Positions 49,554 to 59,940 of a stretch of 64,000 nucleotides of DNA are shown here, piece after piece. Made by a program: the position numbers and the translations under genes. The DNA comes from Nakazawaea peltata (taxonomy: Eukaryota; Ascomycota; Pichiomycetes; Alaninales; Pachysolenaceae), in assembly GCA_001599355.1 (NCBI GenBank), contig BCGQ01000003.1:436468-500467 (forward strand). Reading direction: 5' to 3'. The notes beneath the pieces were generated by a model, which ran no database searches, was not told the DNA's origin, and saw only the letters and a list, made by a program, of their open reading frames with translations. How positions within the stretch are numbered: position 1 is the first letter of the stretch; the number at the start of each line of letters is the position of its first letter.

Positions 49554-51305
49554 CTAGTCCACGACGATCTGAAGTAATTTACCACATGAAAATGTTTCTC
49601 CAGAATAAATATCTATAATCTTAATGCCATCCAAAGAGTAAATCCCTTTCTGAATGGCCATCACCTCGAATTTGACCTCAATAAGGCTTTGAGGGTCCAA
49701 GGATTTAATGCGAATCTCATTATCCATACATATCAAGCCATCTGACCGTAATTTGTTCATGTTGTATGCACGCATCATTGCAAGCTGCGTTTGAACAAAC
49801 GTCCAATCGTGGGCATTACTGTTATTGAAATTATGCGAGCTTAATGATACCGTTGATCTTGACTTGGACTGCGAGAGAAGTGGATTGTTATAGGGGATTT
49901 TTGGGACTTTTTTATCGATCATTGCATCTTTCAAGAATGAATCATTGTTCAACAAGACCAAAACGTTCGCTGCCTTATTTGATTTATTGATCAACTGTAG
50001 ATGCAACGTAAATATTTGACCCAATTTCACGCTGTTTTGTCCAAAAAATGTAAATTTTAATCCGGTTAAAGTCGAGCCTTGAGAAACTGATTGAGTGCTG
50101 TCGTCTGTTTTAAATGATGTATTGCGGGATTGGTATGATTGAAGCTGAGATGTTTGTTTGGTAGTTCTTTTCTTCACTGTAACAGGGGTTATGTTAAAAT
50201 CTATATTGGTGATCCATTTCATTTGGATCTGATCTGGCTCATTGCCCGATATGTCGTTCTGACTATTAGAGAACCGAGGAACCAGAGAAATCCTGATATT
50301 GAGGGGCTTCAAAAGCTCCAGATCAAAATTGGAATGCAAAATCAATTTATAGGTTAAATGAATGCTGTCTCGGTTGTTTTCAAAGACTAAATTGGAGACT
50401 AGAAGATCGTCAAACAAAGGTGTCACTTGACCATCTTTCAATTGTATATCGATACTCTTCACTAACACACTGATATCTTGCAATTTGAATGCGTCCTTAA
50501 ATGATGACAATTCTAAGGTCAGTAAGATGGAGTGAGTACCTGACTCACCGGCTATTTTAGCGCTCTTCAATCTCATAACTAATATTGGGAACACCGGGAG
50601 TGAATAACGCAGTTTCAAAGAAATTGGATTAACAGATTTGGTTTGTTTCTGCTGCTCAATCTCAGACCGTTTATCCGCTCCACCATTGACAAATTGACAA
50701 GCAGTCAATGGCAAATATGGCTCAGAAACATCATTTGAAAATGTCCTTGAAGATATACCTTCCAATAAATTAGGAATAATCGTTTGTTCTTGTAGATCCT
50801 CGTGTGACGTATCCCCCGGAACAGGCAGAGTCAGATGAGCTGCAGATAATTGAACCTCAGTGGGTTGTATATTCAGTACTATGTTGACAATAATCTTAGG
50901 ATGAATGATCTTACGTCTTGGATGAGTCACAGGGATGCTGAATTTCCAAATAAGAGTTGTCACACCCTCAATTGATCCTCCATACAACAAATCGGACTCA
51001 TTAGAGACGTTGAAATAGCTCAATTGAAACCGTTCACGTGACGTCTTTGAGCTCTCTGATGACAGGATACTCAAGTCAATGAAAACAGATGTTCTACCCA
51101 TCAAGCTCAGGCTCGCCACAGGTCCCTTCGACCCCACCAGCGGGTTCTTCAATACGATGTATCCTTTAATGATCTCGTCGAAAAAGGAGATCGATCTGTT
51201 GGGAACTAGTTCGATTTGAGTTAGGAATGAAGTCAGCTCCTGCTGCTCCATCGCCACTTCCGGCAACTTCGCAGAACTCAACGGGAAATACACATATAAC
51301 TCCAT
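49554..51305 (-). CDS. TRS65: Trs65-like TRAPPII subunit
   Basis: 583 residues of mostly beta-sheet-like sequence, with no membrane segment or catalytic motif. The N-terminal MELYVYFPLSSAK and the C-terminal IYSLDGIKIIDIYSGE and CGKLLQIVVD fit the TRAPP subunit Trs65 (Kre11), which joins the TRAPPII complex for Rab activation at the late Golgi. A serine-rich linker sits near 395-425. S. cerevisiae Trs65 is 560 residues. Upstream of the ATG there is only a GTG. The assignment is by overall pattern and the ends. Confidence 0.65.
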   Translation of the reverse strand: MELYVYFPLSSAKLPEVAMEQQELTSFLTQIELVPNRSISFFDEIIKGYIVLKNPLVGSKGPVASLSLMGRTSVFIDLSILSSESSKTSRERFQLSYFNVSNESDLLYGGSIEGVTTLIWKFSIPVTHPRRKIIHPKIIVNIVLNIQPTEVQLSAAHLTLPVPGDTSHEDLQEQTIIPNLLEGISSRTFSNDVSEPYLPLTACQFVNGGADKRSEIEQQKQTKSVNPISLKLRYSLPVFPILVMRLKSAKIAGESGTHSILLTLELSSFKDAFKLQDISVLVKSIDIQLKDGQVTPLFDDLLVSNLVFENNRDSIHLTYKLILHSNFDLELLKPLNIRISLVPRFSNSQNDISGNEPDQIQMKWITNIDFNITPVTVKKRTTKQTSQLQSYQSRNTSFKTDDSTQSVSQGSTLTGLKFTFFGQNSVKLGQIFTLHLQLINKSNKAANVLVLLNNDSFLKDAMIDKKVPKIPYNNPLLSQSKSRSTVSLSSHNFNNSNAHDWTFVQTQLAMMRAYNMNKLRSDGLICMDNEIRIKSLDPQSLIEVKFEVMAIQKGIYSLDGIKIIDIYSGETFSCGKLLQIVVD

Positions 51306-51587
51306 CCCCTGGTCTATAAAGTCTGTCACCCTCAGCGCTTAGTGAATTTGACTCTTTTTGTTGTCAGGTTGGTGTGAGTATGGCGAGGCTTTATTTCGTA
51401 AATTGCTCTAAAGAAAATATAAAAGGTCGTGTATATTTGACCATGAAATTTTAGAACCTTCCTCAAGCTTCGTTGAAAGTGATGGAGAAGAGGCAAAAAA
51501 AAAGGAGAGAAAATCGTTGATTGGAATTTGATAGTTAGCGCTTAGATATAACACTAAAAGCAAGTATATTAGAAAGAAGGAAAGAAA

Positions 51588-52046
51588 ATGTCAAACACTG
51601 ATTGGGACTCTGTTACTCTTATTGGATCGAAGACTAGATCTGGTGGTGCCAGCAACCGTGCCACTGTTGCTAAATCATCATCTCAAATCAACGCCGCCAT
51701 GAGATCTGGTAACGTTATCGCCACAGAGAGAAAGTTCCTGATAGGTAACACTAAGAGCGATCCTGAGGGACAAAGATTGGCTAAGTTGGACAGAGAGAAT
51801 GACATTGCCGCCCCAAAGAAGGTTGATGTAAGTGTCGGTAAGCTGATTTCTAAGGCTAGATTGGAGAAGAAAATGACTCAAAAGGATTTGGCCACTAAGG
51901 TAAATGAGAAGCCTAATGTTATCAATGATTACGAGGCTGGAAGAGCTATTCCATCTCAACAGATTTTGGGTAAATTGGAAAGAGCATTGGGTGTTAAGTT
52001 GAGAGGTAAGAATATTGGAGAACCATTATTTGGTAAGAAGAAATAA
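51588..52046 (+). CDS. MBF1: multiprotein-bridging factor 1
   Basis: 152 residues. Mbf1 bridges Gcn4 and TBP and also acts at collided ribosomes to prevent frameshifting. The N-terminus ([11 protein letters not shown]), the linker ([13 protein letters not shown]) and the helix-turn-helix core ([38 protein letters not shown]) match. Codon 86 is CTG, at the Ala of yeast VGRAISR. Length equal to S. cerevisiae Mbf1 (151). It is divergent from TRS65. Confidence 0.95.
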   Translation: MSNTDWDSVTLIGSKTRSGGASNRATVAKSSSQINAAMRSGNVIATERKFLIGNTKSDPEGQRLAKLDRENDIAAPKKVDVSVGKLISKARLEKKMTQKDLATKVNEKPNVINDYEAGRAIPSQQILGKLERALGVKLRGKNIGEPLFGKKK

Positions 52047-52575
52047 GCTAGCTTAAAATGAACACTTATGAACTACTCCTGAGGAGTCATTATCCTTGAA
52101 AGTATGTAGAATGTAAATTGCGCGGGGATATGAAAATGGTGGGTGGTTTCGGGCTTTCTAAGTCTTTCTCTCCTTTTACTCATTTCTGCCCTTAATCTCT
52201 CCGTAATTCTCCCAGGCAATTGTTTCTTTACTTTTGCCTAAGGGTTTCCTGAAAACCTCCCTTACATTTTCCTAACATTTTCCCTTAGATTTTCCCTTAG
52301 ATTTTCCCTTAGATTTTCCCTAACATTTTCCCTAACATTTTCCCTAACATTTTCCCTAACATTTTCCCTAACATTTTCCCTAACATTTTCCCTAACCTTT
52401 CCTTAGGTTCTGCCTTACATTTTAGTTTTTCCTTAAGTTTTCCCTCAAATTTCTTAGTGTTTTCCTTACTGTTTTTTCTTCAGAATTCACCTTTCCTTAG
52501 CAAAATTTTCCGCACTGAATTAAATAACCGCCCATCGAGACCCATCTACTCATCTTCAGTTAATCAAAAAGGAAC
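52047..52575. other. MBF1-RNA1 intergenic region
   Basis: A 530-base gap between two plus-strand genes, strongly pyrimidine-rich on the plus strand from about 52150 to 52500. It contains the 12-bp tandem array and then AT-rich sequence before the RNA1 ATG. No gene. Confidence 0.6.
52265..52395. repeat. 12-bp tandem repeat CATTTTCCCTAA, about 11 units
   Basis: Eleven consecutive units, the last six (52324-52395) perfect copies of CATTTTCCCTAA. Earlier units read GATTTTCCCTTA or lack a base. The flanks carry related T-rich CCTTA words. The minus strand of each unit contains TTAGGG. Confidence 0.93.
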
Positions 52576-53811
52576 ATGGCTACGCAATTCATTATTGACC
52601 TTGGCATCACAGATGCCGAGACTTACAGTATCAGCAACAAGTCAGTCAAGTTCGACTCGGAACTGGACATCAAGCCTTACTTGGATGAGATGGCCAAATA
52701 TGACGTGTTGAAGAAGGTTGACTTCTCTGGTAACACTATAGGTATTGAGGCATCTAAGCTGCTTGGTGAGCTGTTGTTGAAGTTCAAGGATACTATCGTT
52801 GAGATCAACTTCGCCGATTTCTACACTGGTAGATTGAAGAATGAGATTCCAAAGTCGTTGGAGTATTTGTTCTCATCTCTTTTACAGATGCCAAAATTAC
52901 GTGTCTTGAATTTGTCGGACAATGCCTTTGGTTTGAATGTCATTCAACCTGTTGAGAATTTCTTAGAGAAGGCTGTTTCCTTGGAGCACTTGATCTTGTC
53001 TAACAATGGTATGGGTCCATTTGCTGGTGAAAGAATCGGTAAGCTGTTATATAAGATGGCTCAAAATAAGTTGGCAGACAAAGATGCTCCAGATTCTTTA
53101 AAGACATTCTACTGTGGTAGAAACAGATTGGAAAATGGATCTATCAACTACTTGGCCATTGGTTTGAGAAACCACAAGAAATTAGAACTGGTCAGATTGT
53201 ATCAAAATGGTATTAGACCAGAAGGTATTAGTAAATTGATCTTGCAAGGTTTGAAATTCAACACTGCTTTGAAAGTTTTAGACTTGCAAGATAACACCTT
53301 CACTTTGAAGGGATCGGAACTGTTACTGAACTCTTTGGGTAACTGGCCTGATTTAGAGGAGATTAACGTAAACGACTGTTTGTTGAAGCCAAAGGGTTCA
53401 TTGCTCTTAGCTGAGTCGTTATCTGAGTTGAAATCTTTGGACTCTTTGAAGTTGTTAAAGTTACAATATAATGAGTTAGAGTCTGACTCATTGAAGCTTT
53501 TGGCTGGGTCTTTAGAGAAGTTGACAGGATTGAAAAACATCGAATTAAACGGTAATAGATTCACTGAGGATGAGGAAGAAGTAGCCACTATTCAAGAACT
53601 CTTGGAATCCAGAGGTGGTGAATTAGATGAATTGGATGATTTAGAAGAACCAGATAGTGATGAGGAAGAAGAAGGGGAAAGTGACGAGGAAGAGTCTACT
53701 GAAGAAGAAGTCAACTTAGATGACTTGGAGAAGGAATTAGCCGGTACTTTGAGTGCACCAGATGCCAGTGTGGATGAGTTAACCGCAGGCTTAAAAGAAG
53801 CCACTATTTAA
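52576..53811 (+). CDS. RNA1: Ran GTPase-activating protein
   Basis: 411 residues. RanGAP stimulates GTP hydrolysis by Ran (Gsp1) in the cytosol. It has an eleven-repeat type leucine-rich fold with the blocks LSDNAFGLN, HLILSNNGMGPFAGERIG, CGRNRLENGS, LYQNGIRPEG and LDLQDNTFT, and an acidic C-terminal tail. Codons 62, 157 and 251 are CTG where S. cerevisiae has Ala (EASEAL, RIGKAL, LILAKAL). Starts at ATG; length equals the yeast protein (407). Confidence 0.95.
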   Translation: MATQFIIDLGITDAETYSISNKSVKFDSELDIKPYLDEMAKYDVLKKVDFSGNTIGIEASKLLGELLLKFKDTIVEINFADFYTGRLKNEIPKSLEYLFSSLLQMPKLRVLNLSDNAFGLNVIQPVENFLEKAVSLEHLILSNNGMGPFAGERIGKLLYKMAQNKLADKDAPDSLKTFYCGRNRLENGSINYLAIGLRNHKKLELVRLYQNGIRPEGISKLILQGLKFNTALKVLDLQDNTFTLKGSELLLNSLGNWPDLEEINVNDCLLKPKGSLLLAESLSELKSLDSLKLLKLQYNELESDSLKLLAGSLEKLTGLKNIELNGNRFTEDEEEVATIQELLESRGGELDELDDLEEPDSDEEEEGESDEEESTEEEVNLDDLEKELAGTLSAPDASVDELTAGLKEATI

Positions 53812-54356
53812 AGTAAATAAACTCACATGTTCGGATCAATTGTAGACCGATGAGATGTAGTTTCCTTATTAGGAGGATTTGTCCGTGTGCGGATCAGCAT
53901 GTGACGCACCGAAAAGACCTTGGGAAGAGAAGAGCTGGATAAGCGAAGGGGTTTGAATGTGCGCCACACAAATGGGTTGGATCGGTAAATAGTGACGCAC
54001 ACGAGTCATAACACCCAAACCTTAATGACTTCGTTTCGTTTCGTTTCGTTTCCCCCATACTTAACAAGAGCAATTTTATGCCCTTTCCCCTTTTTGCCCC
54101 CAATAAAGAGGGGAAGGATCCCAAATCTTATCGGCGATGAGCCCCTTTTTTTTCCAAATAAGCGCGCAGCCCCCGCTCATAACCTCTACAATTTATTTTT
54201 TTGCTGTCTCGGCTCCTATTTTCGGACCTCTTCCTATATAAAGAAGGGAAAAATTGATGACAAAAATCAGCGAGACTAGAATTTATTAAAAATTTTCCTC
54301 GTTTTAAATATCTAATTACTATTTGAAATTACTAATTAAGTATAAGGAAGGACGAG
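53812..54356. other. RNA1-ISU1 intergenic region
   Basis: A 545-base gap. A TTTCG pentanucleotide repeat (about four copies) lies at 54030-54051, and TATATAAAG near 54236-54244 is the likely TATA box for ISU1. No gene. Confidence 0.5.
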
Positions 54357-54926
54357 ATGTTTGCCAGAGGATTAATTAATCAAACCAGAAGAGTTGCTGC
54401 CACCAGAGTCATGGTTGGTTTGCCACGCGCCAACGTTGCCGCCGTTGCCGCCCCAATTCAAATCGCCTCCAAGAGATTATATCACCCAAAGGTTATTGAC
54501 CACTATCAAAACCCAAGAAACGTTGGATCCTTCGATAAGGACTTACCAAATGTTGGTACTGGTTTAGTTGGTGCCCCAGCTTGTGGTGATGTTATGAGAT
54601 TACAAATCAAGGTCAACGACGAGACCGGTATCATTGAAGATGTCAAATTCAAGACTTTTGGATGTGGTTCCGCCATCGCTTCCTCCTCTTATTTGACCGA
54701 GATCGTCAGAGGTTTGTCTCTTGAAGAGGCTGCCAAGATCAAGAACACCGCTATTGCTAAAGAATTGAGTTTGCCTCCTGTCAAGTTGCATTGTTCCATG
54801 TTGGCCGAAGACGCCATCAAGAGCGCCATCAAAGATTACAAAACCAAGAGACTGAGTAGAAAGCCAACTTTGGGTCCAGAAAGTGTCGCCTCCAAGACTG
54901 AGTCTGCCACTGCCACTGCCAACTAA
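54357..54926 (+). CDS. ISU1: iron-sulfur cluster scaffold protein, mitochondrial
   Basis: 189 residues. Isu1 is the scaffold on which Nfs1/frataxin assemble Fe-S clusters in the matrix. A basic, Ala-rich N-terminus (MFARGLINQTRRVAATRVM) serves as a presequence. The core LYHPKVIDHYQNPRNVGSFD follows, with ligands GAPACGD, TFGCGSA and LHCSMLAEDAI, and the chaperone-binding LPPVK. The residue after the last Cys motif is Met, the usual eukaryotic state. The C-terminal tail (KRLSRKPTLGPES and on) is longer than in S. cerevisiae Isu1. A single such gene is seen. Confidence 0.95.
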   Translation: MFARGLINQTRRVAATRVMVGLPRANVAAVAAPIQIASKRLYHPKVIDHYQNPRNVGSFDKDLPNVGTGLVGAPACGDVMRLQIKVNDETGIIEDVKFKTFGCGSAIASSSYLTEIVRGLSLEEAAKIKNTAIAKELSLPPVKLHCSMLAEDAIKSAIKDYKTKRLSRKPTLGPESVASKTESATATAN

Positions 54927-55690
54927 ACAAAGAGACATTCACCAATACCTTTTGCACATACATATACACTTTGATCTCCTTTGCTAGTTTTCCATATCAT
55001 ATATTCAATTCAATTCAACTCCGGTGTTTATGTTCACGGACTCTCAAATTAAAACAAAAGGTTCCTGTTATACTCTTTAACCACAGTTCCTTCAATTTTG
55101 ATTCCGATGACTTCAGATGATATCGGAGATATGAGCGATTCGGGTCGGAAAAAGAAGTTTTTTTCCTGTTTGGGTAGTTATCTGATGGGAGTTTCGGCCG
55201 TAAGCTTGGACTAGAAAGCATGTGCTTGGTGAGATTAAAGGGATTCGTAAAGGGGCTAATGGGCTTCGTTTAGCAAGTGCCTAACCTCGTTTTTCAATTA
55301 GAATCCTTTTTATGATTTCCAACCTCATCTTGAGTCTATTTCATGTTTACCGGATTCCTTATCTGATGATCTCTTTATATGATATATAATATTTATTTAA
55401 TCGTTTGTTTGAAATAATTGTAGTGGGGAAAATTATGAGGGATCAAGGTCTTTGATGATTCAGTAGTCCACATTCCTTCCCTCTTTTTATATACAATTGA
55501 ATGCATCCCTGCCTCTTTCCTGTGCCTCCAATTATGACCTGATTTTCCCTGAATTTTAAAGGGTCTTTTTTTACCTTCCGGAAGGGTTTTTTTCATTTCG
55601 ATTAGAAATCTTTCTCGGCAAACAAAAGTGAGCCGAACTTGCCACTAGGAAACTAAACCAAAGGAAGTCAAAGGAAGTCAAACCATTGCA
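54927..55690. other. ISU1-BNA1 intergenic region
   Basis: A 760-base gap. AT-rich, with no gene, tRNA or clear site recognised. The small minus-strand frames here lack conserved features. Confidence 0.4.
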
Positions 55691-56206
55691 ATGACTCTCA
55701 GTCAACCAATCAACATCCCAAAGTGGCTCGAAGAAAACAAGCACTTGTTGCAACCACCGGTAAACAACTTTTGTTTGCACAGAGGTGGTTTCACCGTGAT
55801 GATCATAGGTGGCCCTAACGCAAGAACCGATTACCATGTCAATCAGACTCCCGAATGGTTCTACCAATACAAGGGACATATGTGTTTGAAGGTAGTTGAT
55901 GACGGGGAATTCAAAGACATCATCATCAATGAGGGAGAATCGTTCTTGTTGCCCCCAAATACCCCACATAACCCGGTCAGATATGCTGATACTATCGGAA
56001 TTGTTGTAGAACAAGACAGACCTGAGGGTGTTAATGACCGTCTTAGATGGTACTGTTCTAATTGTCGTGAGAAGTTCCACGAGGTTGAGTTCTACTGCTC
56101 AGATTTAGGAACTCAAGTCAAACAAGCCATCTTGGAATTCGAACTGGACCTTGATAAACGTACTTGCAAGTTCTGTGGTACTTTAAACTACTCGAAGCCT
56201 CAATAA
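55691..56206 (+). CDS. BNA1: 3-hydroxyanthranilate 3,4-dioxygenase
   Basis: 171 residues. Opens 3-hydroxyanthranilate to give the precursor of quinolinate in de novo NAD synthesis; cytosolic, Fe2+-dependent. Cupin motifs with the metal ligands ([23 protein letters not shown]) are present, and the C-terminal zinc-binding cysteines occur in [12 protein letters not shown] and TCKFCGTLN. Length equal to S. cerevisiae Bna1 (177). It is convergent with the following peptidase gene (about 50 bases between stops). Confidence 0.95.
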   Translation: MTLSQPINIPKWLEENKHLLQPPVNNFCLHRGGFTVMIIGGPNARTDYHVNQTPEWFYQYKGHMCLKVVDDGEFKDIIINEGESFLLPPNTPHNPVRYADTIGIVVEQDRPEGVNDRLRWYCSNCREKFHEVEFYCSDLGTQVKQAILEFELDLDKRTCKFCGTLNYSKPQ

Positions 56207-56256
56207 TTATGTCATGAATCTTAATGTTTTGATAATATACATCTATGTAAGCTAGT

Positions 56257-58890
56257 TCAGAATTTACCATTGAATGCCCTCTTAAGCCAGTTGAGCAACT
56301 TGTCATACACTATAGTATTGGCATTATTGTAGTAGATCGAATGGTTACTATCTGGGAAAACATGTACATCGTAGTTCTCCACAGTATGACTATCGAACTC
56401 ATCAAGTAACTTGTATGTGTTTTGGACATGAACGTTATCATCACCCGTACCATGCATGACTAAGAATCTCTTCAAATGCTTGAAGTTACGAATATCATTG
56501 ATCCTGGAAGTCTCATACCCCTTCGGGTTATTCTCTGGGGTATCCATAAACCTTTCTGTATAGATGGAATCGTATAATAACCAGTCGGTAACCGGAGCTA
56601 CGGCCATCCCGTATTTGAACACATTACCAGCATCGAATTCAAGTGTCTTTAAGGTCGAGAATCCTCCATAAGACCAACCCCAGATCGCCGTCTTGTCTGT
56701 GTTAATGTAACCTTTCTCTTTAATCAATGTCTGTGTTAAACTAGTTATATCACGAGGTTCCCAGTACCCGATATTCCGTGTAGCGAAGCTTTTGAATTCC
56801 CAACCTTTGCCTCCAGTACCTCTTGGGTCGAAGTAAAAGACCACCAGATCTAATTGAGAAGAAACAACATGCTCAAATCCAACATTGTACTCATTAGATA
56901 ACTTCACAGACCCAGGGCCACCATAAATGTTAACTAACAATGGGTACTGATTCTTCAGATCGAAACCCGGAGGACGAATCTCGATATATTCAAAGGTCAA
57001 GTTATCCATAGTCAAGTTACCGTAGATAGTAGTTGGTAAGTCGAACTTGTCTTGGGACATCTTAGCAATGGCATTGTTATTCAATAATGGCAGTTTCTGA
57101 TAATATTCCATAGTGAAATTGGTCATATGAACAAGCTTCTGGTATGGAATATCTGGACCTCCATAGTTAATAACAGCATGACTCAGTGATGGGTTGAACG
57201 TCACATCATAATAAGCTCTCTCATCAACATTTGTAAGAGGTTCAACTACAATATCTTTATCTAAGTTCAGCTTGAATATATGATGACTCAATGGATCATG
57301 AGCAAGTGTAGATACCACATAAACCTCATTGGTATCAGCATTATATCCATAGCTTTCTACAATATCGAAGTCTCCCATAGTGATCATCTGTACCTCATCA
57401 GACTGATAAGATGGGAAATACAGTAAATGATTATACCCATCTTTGACCACGATATCTAAGTAACCCAACTGCAGGTCTTTATTTAGAGCTACGAAAGGTC
57501 CCGGCTTCTCTATCCATCCCCCATAATCTTTCAGGTTTATTGTCCGAACAGTCTTCACCTCATCATCTCCTATGACATAGTAATTCACATTCATGATGTT
57601 GGATTCTCTGTCGGACTCTTTGAAGAAGATCACGTTGTCCTCGACAAACTGCAGTGAGTACAAGACGAACTCTTCCCCGAATCCTGAAGCAGGTAACTTG
57701 GAAGATTTAGAAGTCTTTACATTATAATTCACCAATGTAGGTTTAGGGTTTGGATAGCCTGGTTTAGGGTACAAAAGTTCGTCAATCATCGGGTATTTTT
57801 CATGGTCTGGTTGAACGAAGAACTCCAAATGATATTTAGGAACTTTAGAGTCATCCAATTTCATAAAGAGTAAATTTGTCTCATCTGGAGACCACCAAAG
57901 ACTGTTATCATCTGAAAGAACCTCCTCTTCATAAACCCAGTCAGGTCTACCATTGAACATCGAGGTACTACCGTCATCAGTGACTTGAGATACCTTTCCA
58001 GTACTTACTTCAAGCACATACAAGTTATAGTCATAGATATAGGCGATGAAGTTGCCCTTTGGAGACCATTTAGCAGCATTAATTTTCAGATCAGGTTGGT
58101 CTTTGATCAATGGTTGGTATTTTTTAGACTCAATGTCATAAATCCAATAACGGGCCAATGAAGAATGTCTCCATATCTCAGACTTATCTGTAACTACAAG
58201 TACTTTATCCATACCACTATTAACATGAACAGAAGAAATAGACAGTGAAGTACCTTCATAGGAGACTTCGAGAGAGTCGAAAATCTTGGTGGATTTCGTT
58301 TCTGTCAAGCTATGGATAACATACGAACCTGATTGTCTGAGAACAACATGAGAATCCCCAATGAAGTCAAAACTTGCCTTGAATACATAAAATGATCCCA
58401 TTCTATAGTCTGTCATAGTAAGTGATTTCTTAGCAGTCTTTGGTTTAGAGGCAGACTTAGTAGGACCAGCAGTTGCTGTAGCAGAAGTGAAACTCCCCGT
58501 CGTTGTCACCAAAATTGGAGTCAGATTCTCCCCTTTATTTCCACCATTCCCTCCAGACGTCTTACTACCAATAGAGTACGATAAAAGCAGTACCAGCCAT
58601 AAGATGATCATCGCCAGAAGGGTGATATAACACTTTCTTCTATACCCATAACTCAGTTTGAAGGAGTCAAGACGACCCAGGAAAGCATTGTCCTGATCCT
58701 CATAATCCTCCTCCAAAAGACTCTCAGGGTCATCATCTCGTTTTCTCAACCTTTGCATCTCAGCTATGTCATTGACATCGTCAAAGATTGAAGACAGAAG
58801 TGAGTCGGTAGATTCTCGTCTATCTGAGGAGAATCCTGACAGTGACTGCAACTCTATTTCGACGGGAATGTCGTTGTTATTGGTTGTCAT
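56257..58890 (-). CDS. type II membrane dipeptidyl aminopeptidase (DAP2/STE13 type)
   Basis: 877 residues of prolyl oligopeptidase family S9B. A cytosolic acidic N-terminus precedes one membrane anchor (about 88-106). The luminal beta-propeller follows, then an alpha/beta-hydrolase domain with Ser740 (GWSYGGF), Asp817/818 (GTGDDNVHVQ) and His850 (PDSNHSIYY). Such enzymes remove X-Pro/X-Ala dipeptides, either in the vacuole (Dap2) or in the Golgi for alpha-factor maturation (Ste13). The size lies between the S. cerevisiae proteins (818 and 931), so the choice is open. Many N-glycosylation sequons. Confidence 0.92.
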   Translation of the reverse strand: MTTNNNDIPVEIELQSLSGFSSDRRESTDSLLSSIFDDVNDIAEMQRLRKRDDDPESLLEEDYEDQDNAFLGRLDSFKLSYGYRRKCYITLLAMIILWLVLLLSYSIGSKTSGGNGGNKGENLTPILVTTTGSFTSATATAGPTKSASKPKTAKKSLTMTDYRMGSFYVFKASFDFIGDSHVVLRQSGSYVIHSLTETKSTKIFDSLEVSYEGTSLSISSVHVNSGMDKVLVVTDKSEIWRHSSLARYWIYDIESKKYQPLIKDQPDLKINAAKWSPKGNFIAYIYDYNLYVLEVSTGKVSQVTDDGSTSMFNGRPDWVYEEEVLSDDNSLWWSPDETNLLFMKLDDSKVPKYHLEFFVQPDHEKYPMIDELLYPKPGYPNPKPTLVNYNVKTSKSSKLPASGFGEEFVLYSLQFVEDNVIFFKESDRESNIMNVNYYVIGDDEVKTVRTINLKDYGGWIEKPGPFVALNKDLQLGYLDIVVKDGYNHLLYFPSYQSDEVQMITMGDFDIVESYGYNADTNEVYVVSTLAHDPLSHHIFKLNLDKDIVVEPLTNVDERAYYDVTFNPSLSHAVINYGGPDIPYQKLVHMTNFTMEYYQKLPLLNNNAIAKMSQDKFDLPTTIYGNLTMDNLTFEYIEIRPPGFDLKNQYPLLVNIYGGPGSVKLSNEYNVGFEHVVSSQLDLVVFYFDPRGTGGKGWEFKSFATRNIGYWEPRDITSLTQTLIKEKGYINTDKTAIWGWSYGGFSTLKTLEFDAGNVFKYGMAVAPVTDWLLYDSIYTERFMDTPENNPKGYETSRINDIRNFKHLKRFLVMHGTGDDNVHVQNTYKLLDEFDSHTVENYDVHVFPDSNHSIYYNNANTIVYDKLLNWLKRAFNGKF

Positions 58891-59424
58891 GTCTAATTAC
58901 TACTCAATTCCCACCGTCTAACTTCTGATTCGATAGATTTCAACGACTAATTTTCCACCTCTTCAATATGGGTCTTATTGGGGCAGGGCAGGTAGGGAAA
59001 AAGTAGTTGAAATGGGGCCGATTCTGAAACAGGCGAGGAAAATCTGGGAAGAAGCAGAGAGATTGGGAGGGTATTAAGTGGGAGGGGAGGATTTATGAAG
59101 AGATATGAATATCTCGACAGGTCAAGAGGCCAAGATCAAGATATCAAAGTCAGAAGGTCAAGAGAAAATTTTGGGAATATTAGTTCTGTTATCCTCCTAT
59201 CCTCATATCCTCCCCTTCTTATCTCCCTGTCCCTGCCCTTATTTCCTAATACGCCAATTATTTTTATTTCCTCATCAAGAAGTCTATCCCAGTATCTCAA
59301 TCCCCACCAAATTCATATTCTGCTCACCTCTCGCAAAATTTTTGCTAAGAAAAAAATTTCAACCCAAACTAAAACCCTCTAACAAACGACCAATACCAGT
59401 TGAAATAACCCCATAAATACCATC
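58891..59424. other. DAP2/STE13-type and RPB8 divergent promoter
   Basis: A 530-base region between two divergent starts. C/T-rich with several ATCC words; frames on the plus strand are short and not conserved. No further site named. Confidence 0.45.
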
Positions 59425-59871
59425 ATGTCCACATTATTCGACGACACTTTCCAGATCAAAGACGTCGACTCGGCCAGATATAACAAAGTCTCGCGTATCG
59501 AGGCCACTTCCACCACCTCCTCTGACCGCGCTACCAAAATCACTTTGGACATCAACTCGGAATTGTTCCCAGTAGTCACTGATGAGAGTTTGACCATCTC
59601 GATCTCCAAGACTTTGTCTTTGGATGAAGACGAAGACATGTCCCTGAATATATCCCAATCCTGGAGACCTTCCAAAGCCAACGAAAACTCCCTCGCTGAC
59701 CAATACGATTACGTAATGCACGGTACCGTCTACAAATTCGAAGAGTTGGACAGTGACAAGATCAGCGTCTACATTTCTTTCGGTGGTTTATTATGTTGCA
59801 TTGAAGGTGATTACAGAAACTTGAGTAACTTGAAGCAAGAGAAGGTTTATATTTTGATTCGTCGTGGATGA
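59425..59871 (+). CDS. RPB8: RNA polymerase subunit shared by Pol I, II and III
   Basis: 148 residues. Rpb8 is a small OB-fold subunit common to all three nuclear polymerases. It matches the family: [65 protein letters not shown] and the end ILIRRG. Length equal to S. cerevisiae Rpb8 (146). Confidence 0.95.
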   Translation: MSTLFDDTFQIKDVDSARYNKVSRIEATSTTSSDRATKITLDINSELFPVVTDESLTISISKTLSLDEDEDMSLNISQSWRPSKANENSLADQYDYVMHGTVYKFEELDSDKISVYISFGGLLCCIEGDYRNLSNLKQEKVYILIRRG

Positions 59872-59940
59872 CCTTATTAGATGTACAATATATAAAGAAA
59901 ACAAGTGTCAATAATTATCTATAGAATATGTAGTGGTAAG

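Noticed and set aside
52265-52395. Interstitial telomere relic
   Set aside because: The unit is 12 bases with a T-rich half, not a pure TTAGGG array, and sits between ordinary genes; only the shared hexamer is reported.
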